Positions 24,501 to 36,400 of a stretch of 64,000 nt of DNA are shown here, piece by piece. Position 1 is the first letter of the stretch, and every line of letters begins with the position of its first letter. The stretch lies in assembly GCA_011947345.1 (NCBI GenBank), contig JAAVTG010000554.1, positions 248,001 to 312,000 on the forward strand. Direction: 5' to 3'. A model generated the notes under the pieces. The model ran no database searches, had not been told where the DNA came from, and saw only the letters and a program-made list of their open reading frames with translations. Source of the stretch: Phytophthora quininea. Its lineage: Eukaryota > Oomycota > Peronosporomycetes > Peronosporales > Peronosporaceae. The translations under genes were made by a program, and so were the position numbers.

Positions 24501-25216
24501 TGCGAGGTCCGCTGTCGTCTGCTCCCCGTGAAAGTGTTCAACGCAGTCGAACGTCGACAGTCATGCGAAAGCGCAATTGGATTCAGCGGAAGACGACGGT
24601 GCTCTCCCATGCACTGTCCTCAGTGCAAACGTTTTTCCTCGGAAGTTTGAAAACTGCTGTTCAACACGTGAGTGTTTATGGTGCAGAGCCTGGGGATTCG
24701 ACGGGACCGACAATTGATAGTCTTTACAACGGAGACGACGACACCGACACGTTCTTCCAGGAACGCTTCATGAACGGAGCCTTGTTCCCTTCCTACGTGG
24801 CCGACGACTTGCTGATCCAGAGCTTCTTCAATCCGTCGCTCAATATGTTCATCCGCAAGATCCTCGACGGCAAAAGTTGCTTCGTGCTGTACGACATCCC
24901 CAAGGTACTGAGGGAAAGAAAACTGCTGTATGGAGAGCTGTTCGAGTACATGACGTCGGGAGTAGCGCATACGTTGCCGATTGGACTGCTGCGAGCTAAA
25001 GGTAGTCCCTCAGGAGCTCCTTACCCGTACGTGTACACTTGTCCGTCCTCGGAGACGGTGGTTTATCCGCGTGACAAGGTGTTTGTGCTCATTAACGTCA
25101 TGGCACTGAATCGACTGGCGGACAAATTGCAACGCCACTTCCGAAGCAGCCGAAAGACCTCCATATCACTCGCTGATCTCGTGGAAACTCTTGCCAAACC
25201 AGTGAAGGCCATGTAG
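21504..25216 (+). CDS. BK/Slo-like potassium channel with two RCK domains
   Basis: The pore is explicit: a helix, the selectivity filter TVSTVGYGDFSP, then an inner helix LWVCVIIVFGIYTFA. Upstream lie four or five hydrophobic helices. Downstream are two RCK-type nucleotide-fold regions: the first from NTVHVIVTGNPSVAQTKDFI through RVFLVYGSPLRETDLKNA and AVFFLPNKYSDD, the second from GGHIVVCSNIGNE through HVHGSPQNHHVLAEAGI and SSIVVLAQGNETG. This order is that of BK (Slo) channels, gated from inside by Ca2+ or Na+. The segment in the S4 place (FGFLRSYVGYVVV) holds one Arg, so voltage sensing should be weak. Exons are 21504-21740, 21813-21861, 21921-22059 and 22102-25216; the 42-bp intron 22060-22101 is unusually short. 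The start is the first in-frame ATG after the previous gene. Unlike most neighbours, the last 3.1-kb exon is unbroken. It should sit in a membrane, plasma or internal. Confidence 0.85.
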
Positions 25217-25305
25217 ACTGAAACGTTTGTTTATGCAATGTGACGATGTACTACATTGAGCACTAGACTTATACGATTCTTGACTACAATGGCGCACGAG
25301 AATTC

Positions 25306-27493
25306 CTACGCCGTACTTTTCGCCAGGCTCTGAATCAAGAAATCCAACTTGTGTTCGAGAGTGTCAAGTCGCTCGGTCAGTAGGTCCATGTTGGATTTCT
25401 CGAACGCACTCGGTGCGTAAGTTTCTTCTGGAGAATACAATCTGTCCTCTTGGAGGCTATCGATCGGTGGTTTTTCATCTGGACGGATAATTTCTTGCTT
25501 CACGGTTGATGTTGGATCAACTTCAGCTTCCGGTTCTTGATTCGTGTCATGAGAAGCTTGATGCTGCTCTTCAACAGCGAGATGAGCTAGTGTGGCCACG
25601 CACTCTGGCAGTTTAGCATCAGGAAAAATTTTGATGAGGATATTCGCAGTGAGTTTTGTCTGCGGAGTCCATTCCGGAGGGATTTCGCCGCTCGCTCTGC
25701 TTTCTTCCAGTTTGGCTAGCAGCGTGTCGTGCATGGCTGTGGATCGGATTCGTCCCCAAAACACGATGTAGTGTCGACGATTCACCTTCCGACAACATGG
25801 AAACCAAATCAGGTCGTTCACTCTCGCCAGCCACTGACGAAAGACGTTGCAGACGACTCGGCGAAAGACCCAGCACTTGTTCTTGTCCTTCTTGATCTTC
25901 TCTTCCTGGTAGGCGTCCACGACGATCGCCAGCACGATGTTCAGCAGCACGAACGTCTGCAACGTCATGTAGCTCCAGTAGTACACGACCGAATAGTCGA
26001 TGCCCTGGATGCTGCTGAAGTCAAAGTCTCCGTAGATCATATTCACGCAGCTCTTCATGGCGTTCTTCAGCGACGTAAAGTCCTCGACACGATCTCCAAA
26101 CAGGACGGTGCCACTGGCTGCGAAAGCCACGAAGATGACTGCAAAAATGACTGAAAACGTCCAAAAGGAGCGGACTGCACTCGCCATCGTTCTTGTCAGA
26201 ATGCTCAGTCCTACGTGGTCGCGGAAGGTGTTGAGGATGCGAAGGCCCAGCACCAGTACTGCCGCAGCAGCAAAAGTCGGAGCAAGACCGTCAGATTCGC
26301 AATCGTTCGGAACGTACTAGTCACCGACGCGAGATTCTCGCTGCCTGCTGCATCTATTTGTCCGGATTCTCCAAGCGCAACCAATTTACGTCGGAAATCG
26401 CCATCGGTGGTGACTGCCTGGGTAATGAGGACCGTAATGTAGAACAAGTACACGATCGGTCCTCGGGTAAAGTCGATAGCAAACCACCCGTCGGGAAAAG
26501 CCCAGATACCGATCGCTTTGGCTGTGTGCTTGACTAGTTTCATCCATTGTCGTGGCGTTGCCAGACGATGCTTTTCTCGTAGCTTCTTGCATAGGAGAAG
26601 ATGGCAGGGATCAAGATCCACGGCGCGAACCACAACACTACCAGCACATCCAGCACTATGGTTGTAGTCGAGGGATATTGATCCAATAGAGTCGACGTCG
26701 TTGAGGCACTCGGTTCGATGTAGCCGCCTTCGTTGAAATCGAGCTGCAGTTTGGTGACTGCGTACCCAGGAAGTTCGCCGTTTAAAGTAATGACAGTGAT
26801 CAGCACTTGCTGCGTCGACGAGTCGATCCAACTGCCGCTGTCTTTCCTCTGAGTGATGACAGCAGCAGCTTCCGTCACGTTGGTATCAAACGCAATGAGA
26901 AAATCTTCAGTACTAATGCTGGACGAGTCGTAGCAGCTTGGATACAGCTCCACGATAAAGTCCGGCGTATCGCACTCTTCTGTCCGCATGTAGGTCACTT
27001 CGAAATGAACTGCACCGAGAACCTTATTGAACGTGTTGACTCGGCCCCATTCGTCTTTCGGAAGAGCGTTCCCATTGTAGTCCTCGGTCACAAATACTTG
27101 CGGGATGAAAGTATTGTTGAGCCAGTCGAAGATGTCGGGCACAGTCTCGATGTTGTAGAATTTCACGGGCGAATTGTCCGTGACAGTGTCGCCTCCAGAC
27201 GTCGCCAATGCCGTCGACATCCCTTGGTGTTGGTGGTACATGTCGGTGGTGGGGATATGCAAGAACATTGCCGCCACGAAGATGCCGAAAGAAACGATGG
27301 CCAGCAGGATCTTCTTGAGGTCCGTCGCGTGCTTCTTGTCGTGCCACAACACGTCCAGAGCCTTCTCGATGGAAATCACCGGCGTCGGAGTGGAGTCCAA
27401 GTCGCTTTCACTCGCTTGATAGCCACCACCACGATCCGCTGAATCGCACGGATCGGGCGACAGCACCAGGTACATATCTGCACCGAGCACCAT
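25306..27493 (-). CDS. Polycystin-2-like (TRPP) cation channel
   Basis: The layout is that of PKD2 family channels. A first membrane helix (KKILLAIVSFGIFVAAMFLHI) is followed by a large extracellular loop of about 200 residues (the polycystin domain, with FNKVLGAVHFEV and FNEGGYIEPS), then five more helices including GPIVYLFYITVLITQAV, SFWTFSVIFAVIFVAFAASG and TLQTFVLLNIVLAIVVDAYQEEK; that last one is the pore-lining helix, preceded by the pore loop KNAMKSCVNMIYGDFDFSS. The cytosolic end carries a short coiled coil (LLTERLDTLEHKLDFLIQSL), as in polycystin-2. Frame breaks near 26565-26600 and near 26245-26256 are one-base losses. No intron is needed between them. Extra 5' exons are possible: an open frame at 27628-27834 (ending KLVYLGRGLVTKIGK) could belong here. 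In other organisms such channels sit on cilia. The gene converges on the K+ channel gene with 89 bp between stops. Confidence 0.8.
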
Positions 27494-28028
27494 CGTCGAA
27501 ACCTCTTGACGTTGTCTTGACTTGTGCTTGCGTCTTGGGAGACGAAATGAAAAGTGGGCTCAGCAGCGATGATCTCTTCGAAAAAGCCCGCAGCAATAAC
27601 TGGAACGCATCGAAAGAAGGCTGCTGCTCAACGCCTTAACAAGGTCTTGCCGATTTTGGTCACAAGTCCTCTGCCGAGATATACGAGTTTTGGTCGGTTG
27701 CTCAAGAGTGTGGAGTCATATAGGATATCAGCAGGCTGTAATTGCTGCCGATGCATGTAGATCAAATCGGTGCAGAAGACACCGACATTTTGCGAGGAGC
27801 TTGCCAGAGAGCAGTCGACAACCAACGGCAACAAGTTAACATCTGCTGAACCTCACTCCATTGTCTGCTATCATTTAGTTGGCTCGGTCGCCATTACTAT
27901 CAACTAGCACGAAGTTGCTAGCTTCCACCTGGGTGTACTTGTAGTCATCGTCATCTTGAAACTATTAGATGGTCACGGTTGAGCACAACGGTTGACATCT
28001 CCGCCTTTCGAAGGTCGTAACTTCCTGG
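27494..28028. other. Region between divergent polycystin-like and TTC23-like genes
   Basis: These 535 bp separate two divergent starts. Minus-strand open frames at 27628-27834 and 27408-27596 may be 5' exons of the polycystin gene; their fit is not proven. The part nearest 28028 should hold the promoter of the TPR gene. I see no repeat or RNA gene. Confidence 0.4.
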
Positions 28029-30459
28029 ATGGCGAGCGGACGGATCGCTCAGCGAGGGCGCGTCCCAATTGCATTGACTTCGACCATCCAGACAGATGAC
28101 ATTCCTCTGCTGTCGCCGCAGCAGAACCCTCCACAAGTGCCACGGAACGAATTTCAAGGAGGACTTTCGTCGTACAAACCTCCAGCCAGAAGACTCCATG
28201 ACGCGCTGCAAGAATGCGACGAACTTGACCAGGAGCTGAAAATCTTCGAGACTTCAGGCCACACTCGCGTGGGGGCTTTTCCAAGCCATTAGCCATGAAG
28301 CAAGCGACAACTTCCAAAGGCAAAGGAACTGCAGACGACACTGAAGAGGAAGACTCAAGCGACCCTTTCATCCACCAGTTCTTTGACGACCAGGGGCGCA
28401 CTTTGTCTGAACAACTTTTACGTGGGAGGATGCGAGTGCTTGCCTTGGTCAAGTTGGTGCACGGTCAGCACAGTACCAGCAAAGCTCGAGCAGAGTTGGA
28501 GTTGGCAGAAGTTTATGCTCGTCTCAACCTCTGGAAGCAAGCCGACTCGCATGCGTCTAGTGCTGCTAATTTGCTGCAAAGCATCCGACTGGAGGCCCTA
28601 AGCAAACACGAGCAAGTTGCAAGCAAGAGCGGCAACAAAAGTAATGGGAAATTGCTGGAGCTAGCGCTCGAATTTTGCTACGAAGCTCAAAGTGACGACG
28701 CACGAAGAGGACGAGTCATTGTTGCCGAGTTGTTGGAGTACCTTGCTCAAGACGAAGACGCTGGTGGTCGCAACCAGCTTCTGACGGCCGTGTTTAAGCG
28801 GAATGTGCTGGACGCTGCGTTTGGTTCCGAGCTGACGCTGCATTGGCAACAGTTGATTCTTCGCCTCGAGTCTCAATCTGAAGCTTTACAGCAGCATTTG
28901 ACGTTCGTAGCTGCACGACTACCTCCTGGAGTGGCACTGACGCTCAACACGCTCTTCACGTCGCTCGATACGTCACAAGACGGCATTGTACCATTCCACA
29001 CGTTTCTTGACCGCCTCGAAGGTATCAGCTCGGACTTTAGCAACCGCAGGTCTTCCTCTGCGACGTACGTGCAAACGTTGTGCAGTACGTTGCAACGAGT
29101 GCTCAGTCGAGTGAGTTATCACTCGTTGACGTGGACGGAGGTGTTGACGCTCGGTACGAATGGAAATCTTCGGCTACCTGCCAACGAGGACGACCCTGAA
29201 CCGGACGAGGATAATCCAAACTTGCTGACGTCGAAAGTGAAGCTGCTGCAAAGCAGAGTCTTCCTACGAAGAGGTCAACTCGAAGAAGCTGTCCAGTATG
29301 CTCAAATGGCGCTTGTGGCCCGAGAGAACATTAATCCTGACAGTGGCGACCTGGTGGCGTATCATCTCGTCGTGGCTGAAGCTTTAGCACGCCGCAGTCA
29401 TCAACTACGTGTCCTTGGCAAACAAGCACGTCGAGATCGAGCGGAACGCTGGTTGAATACAACTGACGGGTCTCGCGCTCTTCGCTCTCGAGCTCTGGAA
29501 GAGATAGAGATGGCAAGTGGCGGTGGAGTTGTCCTCCTAACGAAGAAAGAAGCGGAAAGTCGAGGTCGAGCAGCACTGATGCAAGAGCTCGCACTTAAAC
29601 CTCCACCGTCGACTTTGAGTGTCAGTGGTTCCAGCAACGACTACGAAGCGAAAGCACGGTCGCTGATGGACGACGCGTTCGAGAATTGCAACAATGCCTG
29701 GAAGCTGCAAGAAAACCATTTCGGACGTGAACATGTCACCACCGCAGCAGTCCACGTGAGTTTAGCGCAAGTGCATCTGCTCCGATGTGAAGATCAAAGT
29801 GGCAAAGAGACTTCAGAGACAGCGATAGAGGAAGCGATTCGGTGCTTCCTAGCAGCGATCGACATTTTCGAGAAGACGTGCAGTGGCCCAGTTCCAGCAT
29901 CCGCATTTCTCCATCTTGAACTGGCCAAACTCTACCAGCAGCAGAAAAACAAGCTGGACGAAGCTCGTTCCGAGTACGAACTTGTGGGTCGATTCTTCGC
30001 TTCGTTCGCGGGTGAGTTCGCTGGGTCGGAAAGCACGAAACGCGAATGTTGCGCGTTGGCATTAAAAGCTTTCCAGCAGTGGATGTCGATCACTCGAAAC
30101 AGTCGAAATTCCTCGCTCGAAGACCAGCGAGCAGTGCTCTCTGAAATGTACGAGACTTGCGTCGTCGGCTATGGCGAATTCTCTCTCGAAGCATGTGAAA
30201 GCGGTGGAGAACTGGCACGAATGCTGCAGCGCATAGCAAGTTCGCGCGGTACTTCTCAAGACCAGATTCAAGACAAGCTTCGCACTGCAGTTAGACTGCT
30301 TCGGTCCGCTAGCTACATCGCTGAGAGCATTCTTGGTGCTGGTGATCGACGATCCAAAAGCTTCGTAAGGATGCACTTGAGGCCGAGACGCAACTTCGAT
30401 GTGCTGCTGCCGGTAACGACGACGAAGGTGCTGGAGGTCACGACTGGCTCACCATCTAA
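28029..30459 (+). CDS. TPR protein resembling ciliary TTC23, with an EF-hand-like loop
   Basis: The start MASGRIAQRGRV leads into a short linker and then a helical protein built of TPR-like pairs: LVHGQHSTSKARAELELAEVY with NLWKQADSHASSAANLLQS, later LRRGQLEEAVQYAQMALVARE, and further pairs FGREHVTTAAVHVSLAQVHL and AFLHLELAKLYQQQKNKLDEA. The phrase G-x-x-H-x-x-x-A-x-A-x-x-E-L-A-x-x-Y recalls TTC23, a ciliary protein of the Evc zone, so I propose that relation with moderate trust. In the middle, SLDTSQDGIVPFHTF resembles an EF-hand loop but has Thr at position 12 where Glu is needed, so calcium binding is doubtful. Frame breaks lie near 28280-28284 (GAF|PKPLAMKQ) and near 30358-30366; with the second repaired, the protein ends HDWLTI at 30459 instead of at 30481. 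It ends about 40 bp from the convergent dynein gene. No intron is seen. Confidence 0.6.
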
Positions 30460-30499
30460 AACAAACACAGTACACAAATGAACACGTATATTCGGTAGG

Positions 30500-33400
30500 T
30501 TACGTACTGAGTGAAAGCAACAGAGCTGTGCCGCGTCGAGTCCACAGATCCGGAGTCTTTCCAGGCCCAACCTTCAGATCCACAGCGATCATGAAGGACG
30601 GACGTTCGCGTGTTCCCGTACGCAACGGATACATGTAAAGCGGACAGCTGTACAGCCCCTTGGCAGACTTCTTCTTAGCCTCCACCGGACGGAAGTGCAG
30701 GATTGGCATCGCAGAATGCAACTCCATAGGATGAGGTTCTGCAAGACAGTCATGGTCAAAGTCCCAGCGAGCACCTTCCAAGATCAATCCTTTAATGTAG
30801 GCACCATCCTTCGGTCCTGTTGGCAGTGCGTTCTCACCCTGGTTGAGTACAATGAACTCCCAGTTGAGCGAGTCGATCGCCAGACCATTCTTTCGAGCTG
30901 CTGTCTGAAGTAAAGCTGTGAGGAATCCTGTCGGATACGTGAAGCCCGTGAGCCAAAAGACAGGAGGCTGGGCCTGGTTCGCCCACCGATCCATTTGCTC
31001 GCAACGTAGTTTCAAGTCCTGGGTCCAAGGCCCCAGCGGCTTCAGCGATGGGTAACAGAAGCTCCATGCCTTGGGTACCGCACCAATTAACAGCGCATTG
31101 TAGACAGCCTCAAGCTCCGGAGTGATAACTACAGAGCCTTGAATACCTTTCTCCAGAGCTCGTGCAGATGAATTGATGGTAGCCAAGAGCTTGTTGTAGC
31201 GTTCTAATTCCTGCATGAGCACCGTCTTCAGTGCATCTGGGTCGCTTCGTGCACTTAGTCCAGCCTTTATATTCGCAAGATCAAACACGTCTGGCACCGT
31301 CTCCCGTAGCGTTTGCAGAAGCCCCAACACGGTATCGTCGTTGCCGCTGCCACCTTCAGCAACGTCCATGGCCTGTAGAGACAGAATTGTGGCCAACAAC
31401 TCGCGACCGTCATCGATCTGCGACGCAATTTGAGCGTTTGGATGCTGTCCAAATGCCGCCGGTGGGTCATCCAACGGCAGTTGACGAATGTACTCTGCAT
31501 ACGAAGGAAGTTCGCCATCGTCAGGAACGAAATAGTACTCCGAGTCGGACAGTGGCATGTTATCTACAGTGAGGACGTTCTCGGAGAAGAACTGGGAAAT
31601 GTACACGAGCATGAGACGCCGGTCCCAGTCGTCGGTCACGCGGCCACCGTAGTTTGCCTGGGCGATGAGGTATTTCAGCGCGTCCCATGGAGTTTCCTCA
31701 TATTCATCGAGGTAAATGGCCAGCACGTCTTCGCTGATGGCGAAGTCCGACTCGTTGAAGTCGTACGGAATATTCCAGCCGAGGTTGTTAAACTTGCGTC
31801 GCTCGAGAAGCAGCGAGTGGAACCAGCACAGGCAGAAGAGCAGTCTCTTGTATTTCTTGACCTGCCGGCAACGAGCGAACTTGTCGGGGGTGATGGTGTT
31901 GTACAGGCGTAGCAGGTTCGCCTTGAGTCCTCGCGGAGGCTCCGTTGTCATTTAATTCCACGCTGTAGGATTGCAATGGGGAATTTTGGATTCGGGCTAC
32001 TCGTAAGCCACAGTCGGAACTGAGGATTGATTGGACCTCCTGGAGCTGGAGCAGCTGCACAGTAATTGTCAATCAGCTTCTCTAGCGTTGGTGCCCAGCT
32101 CAGCATTAAATGGCAATTAGCCAGGAAGACCCAATTGCCAGCATCCAGTCCACGAGCCAGCATGGCTTCAGCTACACTCGCCTGACCCTGTCCTAACGCA
32201 CAATTCTCCACTGTCTTGTGCAGTGACTCTGCTAGTGCAATCAACGAATTAGTTGGGTCCACACCGGGGACAGAACGAAGATCAGAGGCGTCTTGTAGTT
32301 GGACGTATCGTAGATAGCTTTCAGGTCAAACGGTGGAGGGTCTACGAACTGAGCTCCAAGGTGAGTCGCTGTAAATCGAGCAGCCTGGATACTAAGTCGA
32401 TCAGGGCGGATGCATCTGAGCAGCAGCATCCGTTGCAGCTCGTTACATTTACCTTCCCAATCCCCGGTAGTGCCTCGATCTCAGGAGTACTGCTCTGGTA
32501 CCATGATTTCCAGCCTTTCAGCGTTTGCTCAAAGGAGCTGATGATGCCGTGGAAAGCAGATAGCTTGTTCAGCTCGACGATGCTCGCCCAAGCTCCCTCA
32601 GATAGAAACTCGCTTGCAACATTCGTCACCTTTTCTTCTTGCGCTAAAACATTACCACCCTTCAGTAAGAAATCGTACTCGTCGTGAGGCAGTTTGTTCA
32701 CACTCTGCAAGACACGTGCGCACATCTGCAGCGAGAACAGCAGCTTGTGTCGCTCAAAGAGTCCACGGCAAGCATACGCGTAGACTGCGTATGTGTGGTA
32801 GTCGTTAATGGCGTTGATTCGCTCGGTGAGTTCCTCACTAAGAGCACCTTGGCTTTAAGACTTCGGCTTTTGACGATCGAGTCCTGGAAAAGTGCCACGT
32901 ACGCATCTAGCGAAAACTGGTACATTGGATCGACACTTGTCATGTCGTTCAGCACGAAATACAGCGTCGACGAACGGAGGGCCACGCGGGCATATCCCAT
33001 ACGAGCTGCATCAATCTTCTTCTCTGTCTCCTCACTAATAACAAGCTGCATCGAAACCTCCTCTGACGTCGTCTTTGATGCGTTCAGTGTGTTTACCAGT
33101 TGCTCGTCATCTAAGAGCGAGCCCTTGGCAGCCGACAGCAGCCGCAAGATTTCGTTTTCGAGGTCGATCAGCTTTTTCTTCGCTGCAGCCACACGCACAA
33201 CCAAGTCTGACTTTTGCTCCTCCAGTGCTGGCTCCTCCAACTGAACAGCGATACCAAGTAATTGAGCCTCTAAACCCTGCTCTTTAACTACGAAATTCAC
33301 GATAGTTGTCTTCGTGGACACTTCTGGCGTGTAGTGTGGATTGTGCAGCTTCGTGGTGAGGTAAAAGCGGAATTCGCGGTTGTAGTCGAGTTCTTTGTCG

Positions 33401-36400
33401 CCTAAACGAAGCACCTCACGATTCCCTACCTTAATGATACTCTTGGTGAGCACAGGCTCTAGACTTGGGTCCAACTCTTCCAGAATGTCCTGCATAAGCA
33501 CAGGTGAGCCGAAGCGAATGCCATTTTCCAGTTTGCGAAGAAGGTCCTTCATCATTGGGTCGACCACTTCGAGTCTTGTCCCCTCCATGGCCTTGATCCA
33601 TTTGTTAGCCTGCCCTTGAGGATCGATCATGAGCGGCCACCGTTTGCCACGAGTCGTGATCACACCATTTTCAGTTGAAAGAGGGTCTCGTGGTAGACCA
33701 TGAGCATTCCAGCTGCGCACGTCTGTCGGATCGGCAAGAAAATCAATAAAAGTAAACTTCGGAGATAGGGGAGTCCTTGCTGCGTTACACGATTCATCCA
33801 AGTGTCTACGAGCGAGCCACGATAGTACGTGTCGAAGGGTCCTGCGTAAGATATGAAAGCGGCAGCAACAAGCGCATCTCCCACAACATTTTGAAGACTT
33901 GCGTTCTTATCGGCAATAGAAGCTTCCCACCGTTCGCGCTCACCTGCAAGCCCCTTCACAAGCTGCTCGGCGCGAGAGAGCTTCAACTCCAGCAGCTCTG
34001 CTTCTTCACGTAAGGCATTCTTTTCTGACACGCTGGTATCGTACTGGTTCTTTAATGCTTCGACCTTCTCCGTCACTTCCTGAAGCTTCTCCTTAGCCAC
34101 CTGCAAGTCTTTTGTTTGACTGCAAGAGCCTGTTGCGACTTGCGAAGCACTTCTTTCTTAGGAGCGACAACACGGAAGACGCCAGAGTAGCATTCCATCG
34201 CGAGCACCCACGAACATAGAGCTCCTGCAGCTGACGACACCTTCCGCACCATATCGGCATTAAATGCTGGCTTGGATGTGTATTTCTTCAATGCACTTAC
34301 TGTCTTGTCGCGAATAGAATCCTTGTCGAACGTCTTGATCTGCTGCAAGAAACTGACATCATTCATCTTGGTCTTGGCAGATGCCCAGGTAGGTGGTAAA
34401 CCGAACAAAATCATCACTGCACACATGACCATGGACACAGCCTCGGGTGGCTGAGTATACACCTTCACTTCAGCAATGGCTTTCTTATCCAAGTTCTCCA
34501 CCTCCAGCATCGCACGTTGCAATGCTGGCAACGCTTCGTCCAGATCTTTTGCGCATCGTCAGCAATTTTCTTAGTCTCAGCTTCTTCTTTCTCGATACGT
34601 TCGCTATCGGCCTCTACCTGTTTCCGTTGCTCATCAGCAACGCGGCGTTCAGATACGATAACCACCAGTAAGTCGCTACAGTCTTTGTTCTTCTGCGCCA
34701 CTACGATTTTGCGCTGCTCCAGTTGTTTGGACATTTCTTCCACTTGCAAACGCGACTCCTCTAGCTTTGCCAGGCCATTCTTCAGTTTGTCTCGCGTGTC
34801 ACGGATAGTCGCTGCCTTTTCAGAAAGCAGCTCGACGTAACCTGTGACTAGCGATAAGTAGTTCGTTGGTGTCACGTAGTTGTGTCGTTTCATACGTGCA
34901 AGTACTTGTGAGGATGCAAGCATAACACTGCTGTGAACCACAGCAAAAACTGCCGCGATCTTCGAGCGCTGAGCTTCTGCGGCAACATTTTTCTCTTCGA
35001 GGAACTTCATACCAACTTCTTGAAGTGCGTCAAGAGGCCACTCGTTGAACCAGTCAATGTTCGTATTGTTGACGAGAGACGGGAATTGTCGGCAGCGGTT
35101 GCAAAATCCTTTTCCAATGGGACTAAAAGCTAGCACGACATGCAAGTTGCGTCGCACTTCGCTGATAAAGAAATTCCAAAGCGACTCTTTGGTCTCGCGA
35201 ATACCCTGTGCACGTGCGCGCAGACGCACGCCATCCAAGATACCAGCTTGTTCGTCCTTCTCAAATAATCCTGGTATCTCCCCACTGCTTAGAATATTGT
35301 TAAGGTCTTCGACAAATGACTCACTCTTAATCTGTGTATCGCTGAACAGGAACACAGTCTTCTGCTGTTGCAGACCAACTTGTGTGTACAGCTTTTTCAC
35401 ATCTTCATGGAACTCGAAGCTTCGGTAGTTTTTGCCAACTTCTATCTGAAACACTTTGAAGCCGCCCATGAAAGCGGCCAGTTTGGTCAACGACTGCCGA
35501 CCACTGCCACCAACGCCAACAAGGAGAAGATTGCCACGCATCGTCATGAGCTGCCGGTGAATGCGCAAGATGTGCATGAGCGCGTCGCTGAACATGACGA
35601 GGTTCATAGGTACGAAGCCAGGCTCCGCGTTGTGGTTTTCTAGCTGCTCCTCGACGAAACTCTTTAGCATTTTCATGTCCATGACCTCAGCATATCGTGC
35701 GCTGCTTTCGTCAACTCCTGGGGTCGTTGAGAACATATACGTGAAAAGAGGACCGTTTTCTTTTAGCTGCTCTGGCGCAGATGACAACAGTCGACTCCAT
35801 TCTGTCTGGAAATGCACGCCAAGCAACTCGTCTAGCTTCTTCTTGAAGATTTGTCGATCCTCGTAACTTGTTAGACGATCTGAGAACACGCGAAGACTCT
35901 CGTGCATCCATAGCCGTAACATGCCATCCCGACTTGCAACATTATGTTTATCGGAGAGTAGCAGGCCTTGGATTACTCGTGCCATGTCTCGAAGATTGAA
36001 GAGATAGTGGCAGTTGGCTGGTGTGGGGAGGAATTGCTCAAGAACATTTTGATACAACTGGATGGTCGCAGCGACCAGCGGCACTCCTAGTGGTTTGATT
36101 TCGTCGTCAAAGTCTGCGAGTTTTGGCACGAGCATCGTCTCGAAAATGCGCTTGAGTTGTGCTTGCTCGGGGATTGTCATGTTGATCAAGTTAAAGCGGC
36201 TCTGGAAACGGGAGCTGATGACGGATCGCCCACCTCCTGGAGGCCCCATGGCCGCGACGAATTGCATGTCCACAAAGTACTTCAGCGTTTGTTTTTTCGG
36301 TCGTACCAACAACTGTAGTCTACCCACTGTCGTAAAAGCTCAAGTGGTGGCTGGGATCCGAACAAGTCTTTCGTCGGCATGTTCATATCATCAATGAACG

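Noticed and set aside
26807..27442. 211-residue plus-strand frame opposite the polycystin gene
   Set aside because: Shadow of the extracellular loop coding sequence on the other strand.
30460..30481. Alternative longer C-terminus of the TPR gene ending TNTVHK
   Set aside because: The sequence after RRSKS reads as an unnatural frame; the other frame (RKDALEAETQLRC) continues the helix and ends at 30459.
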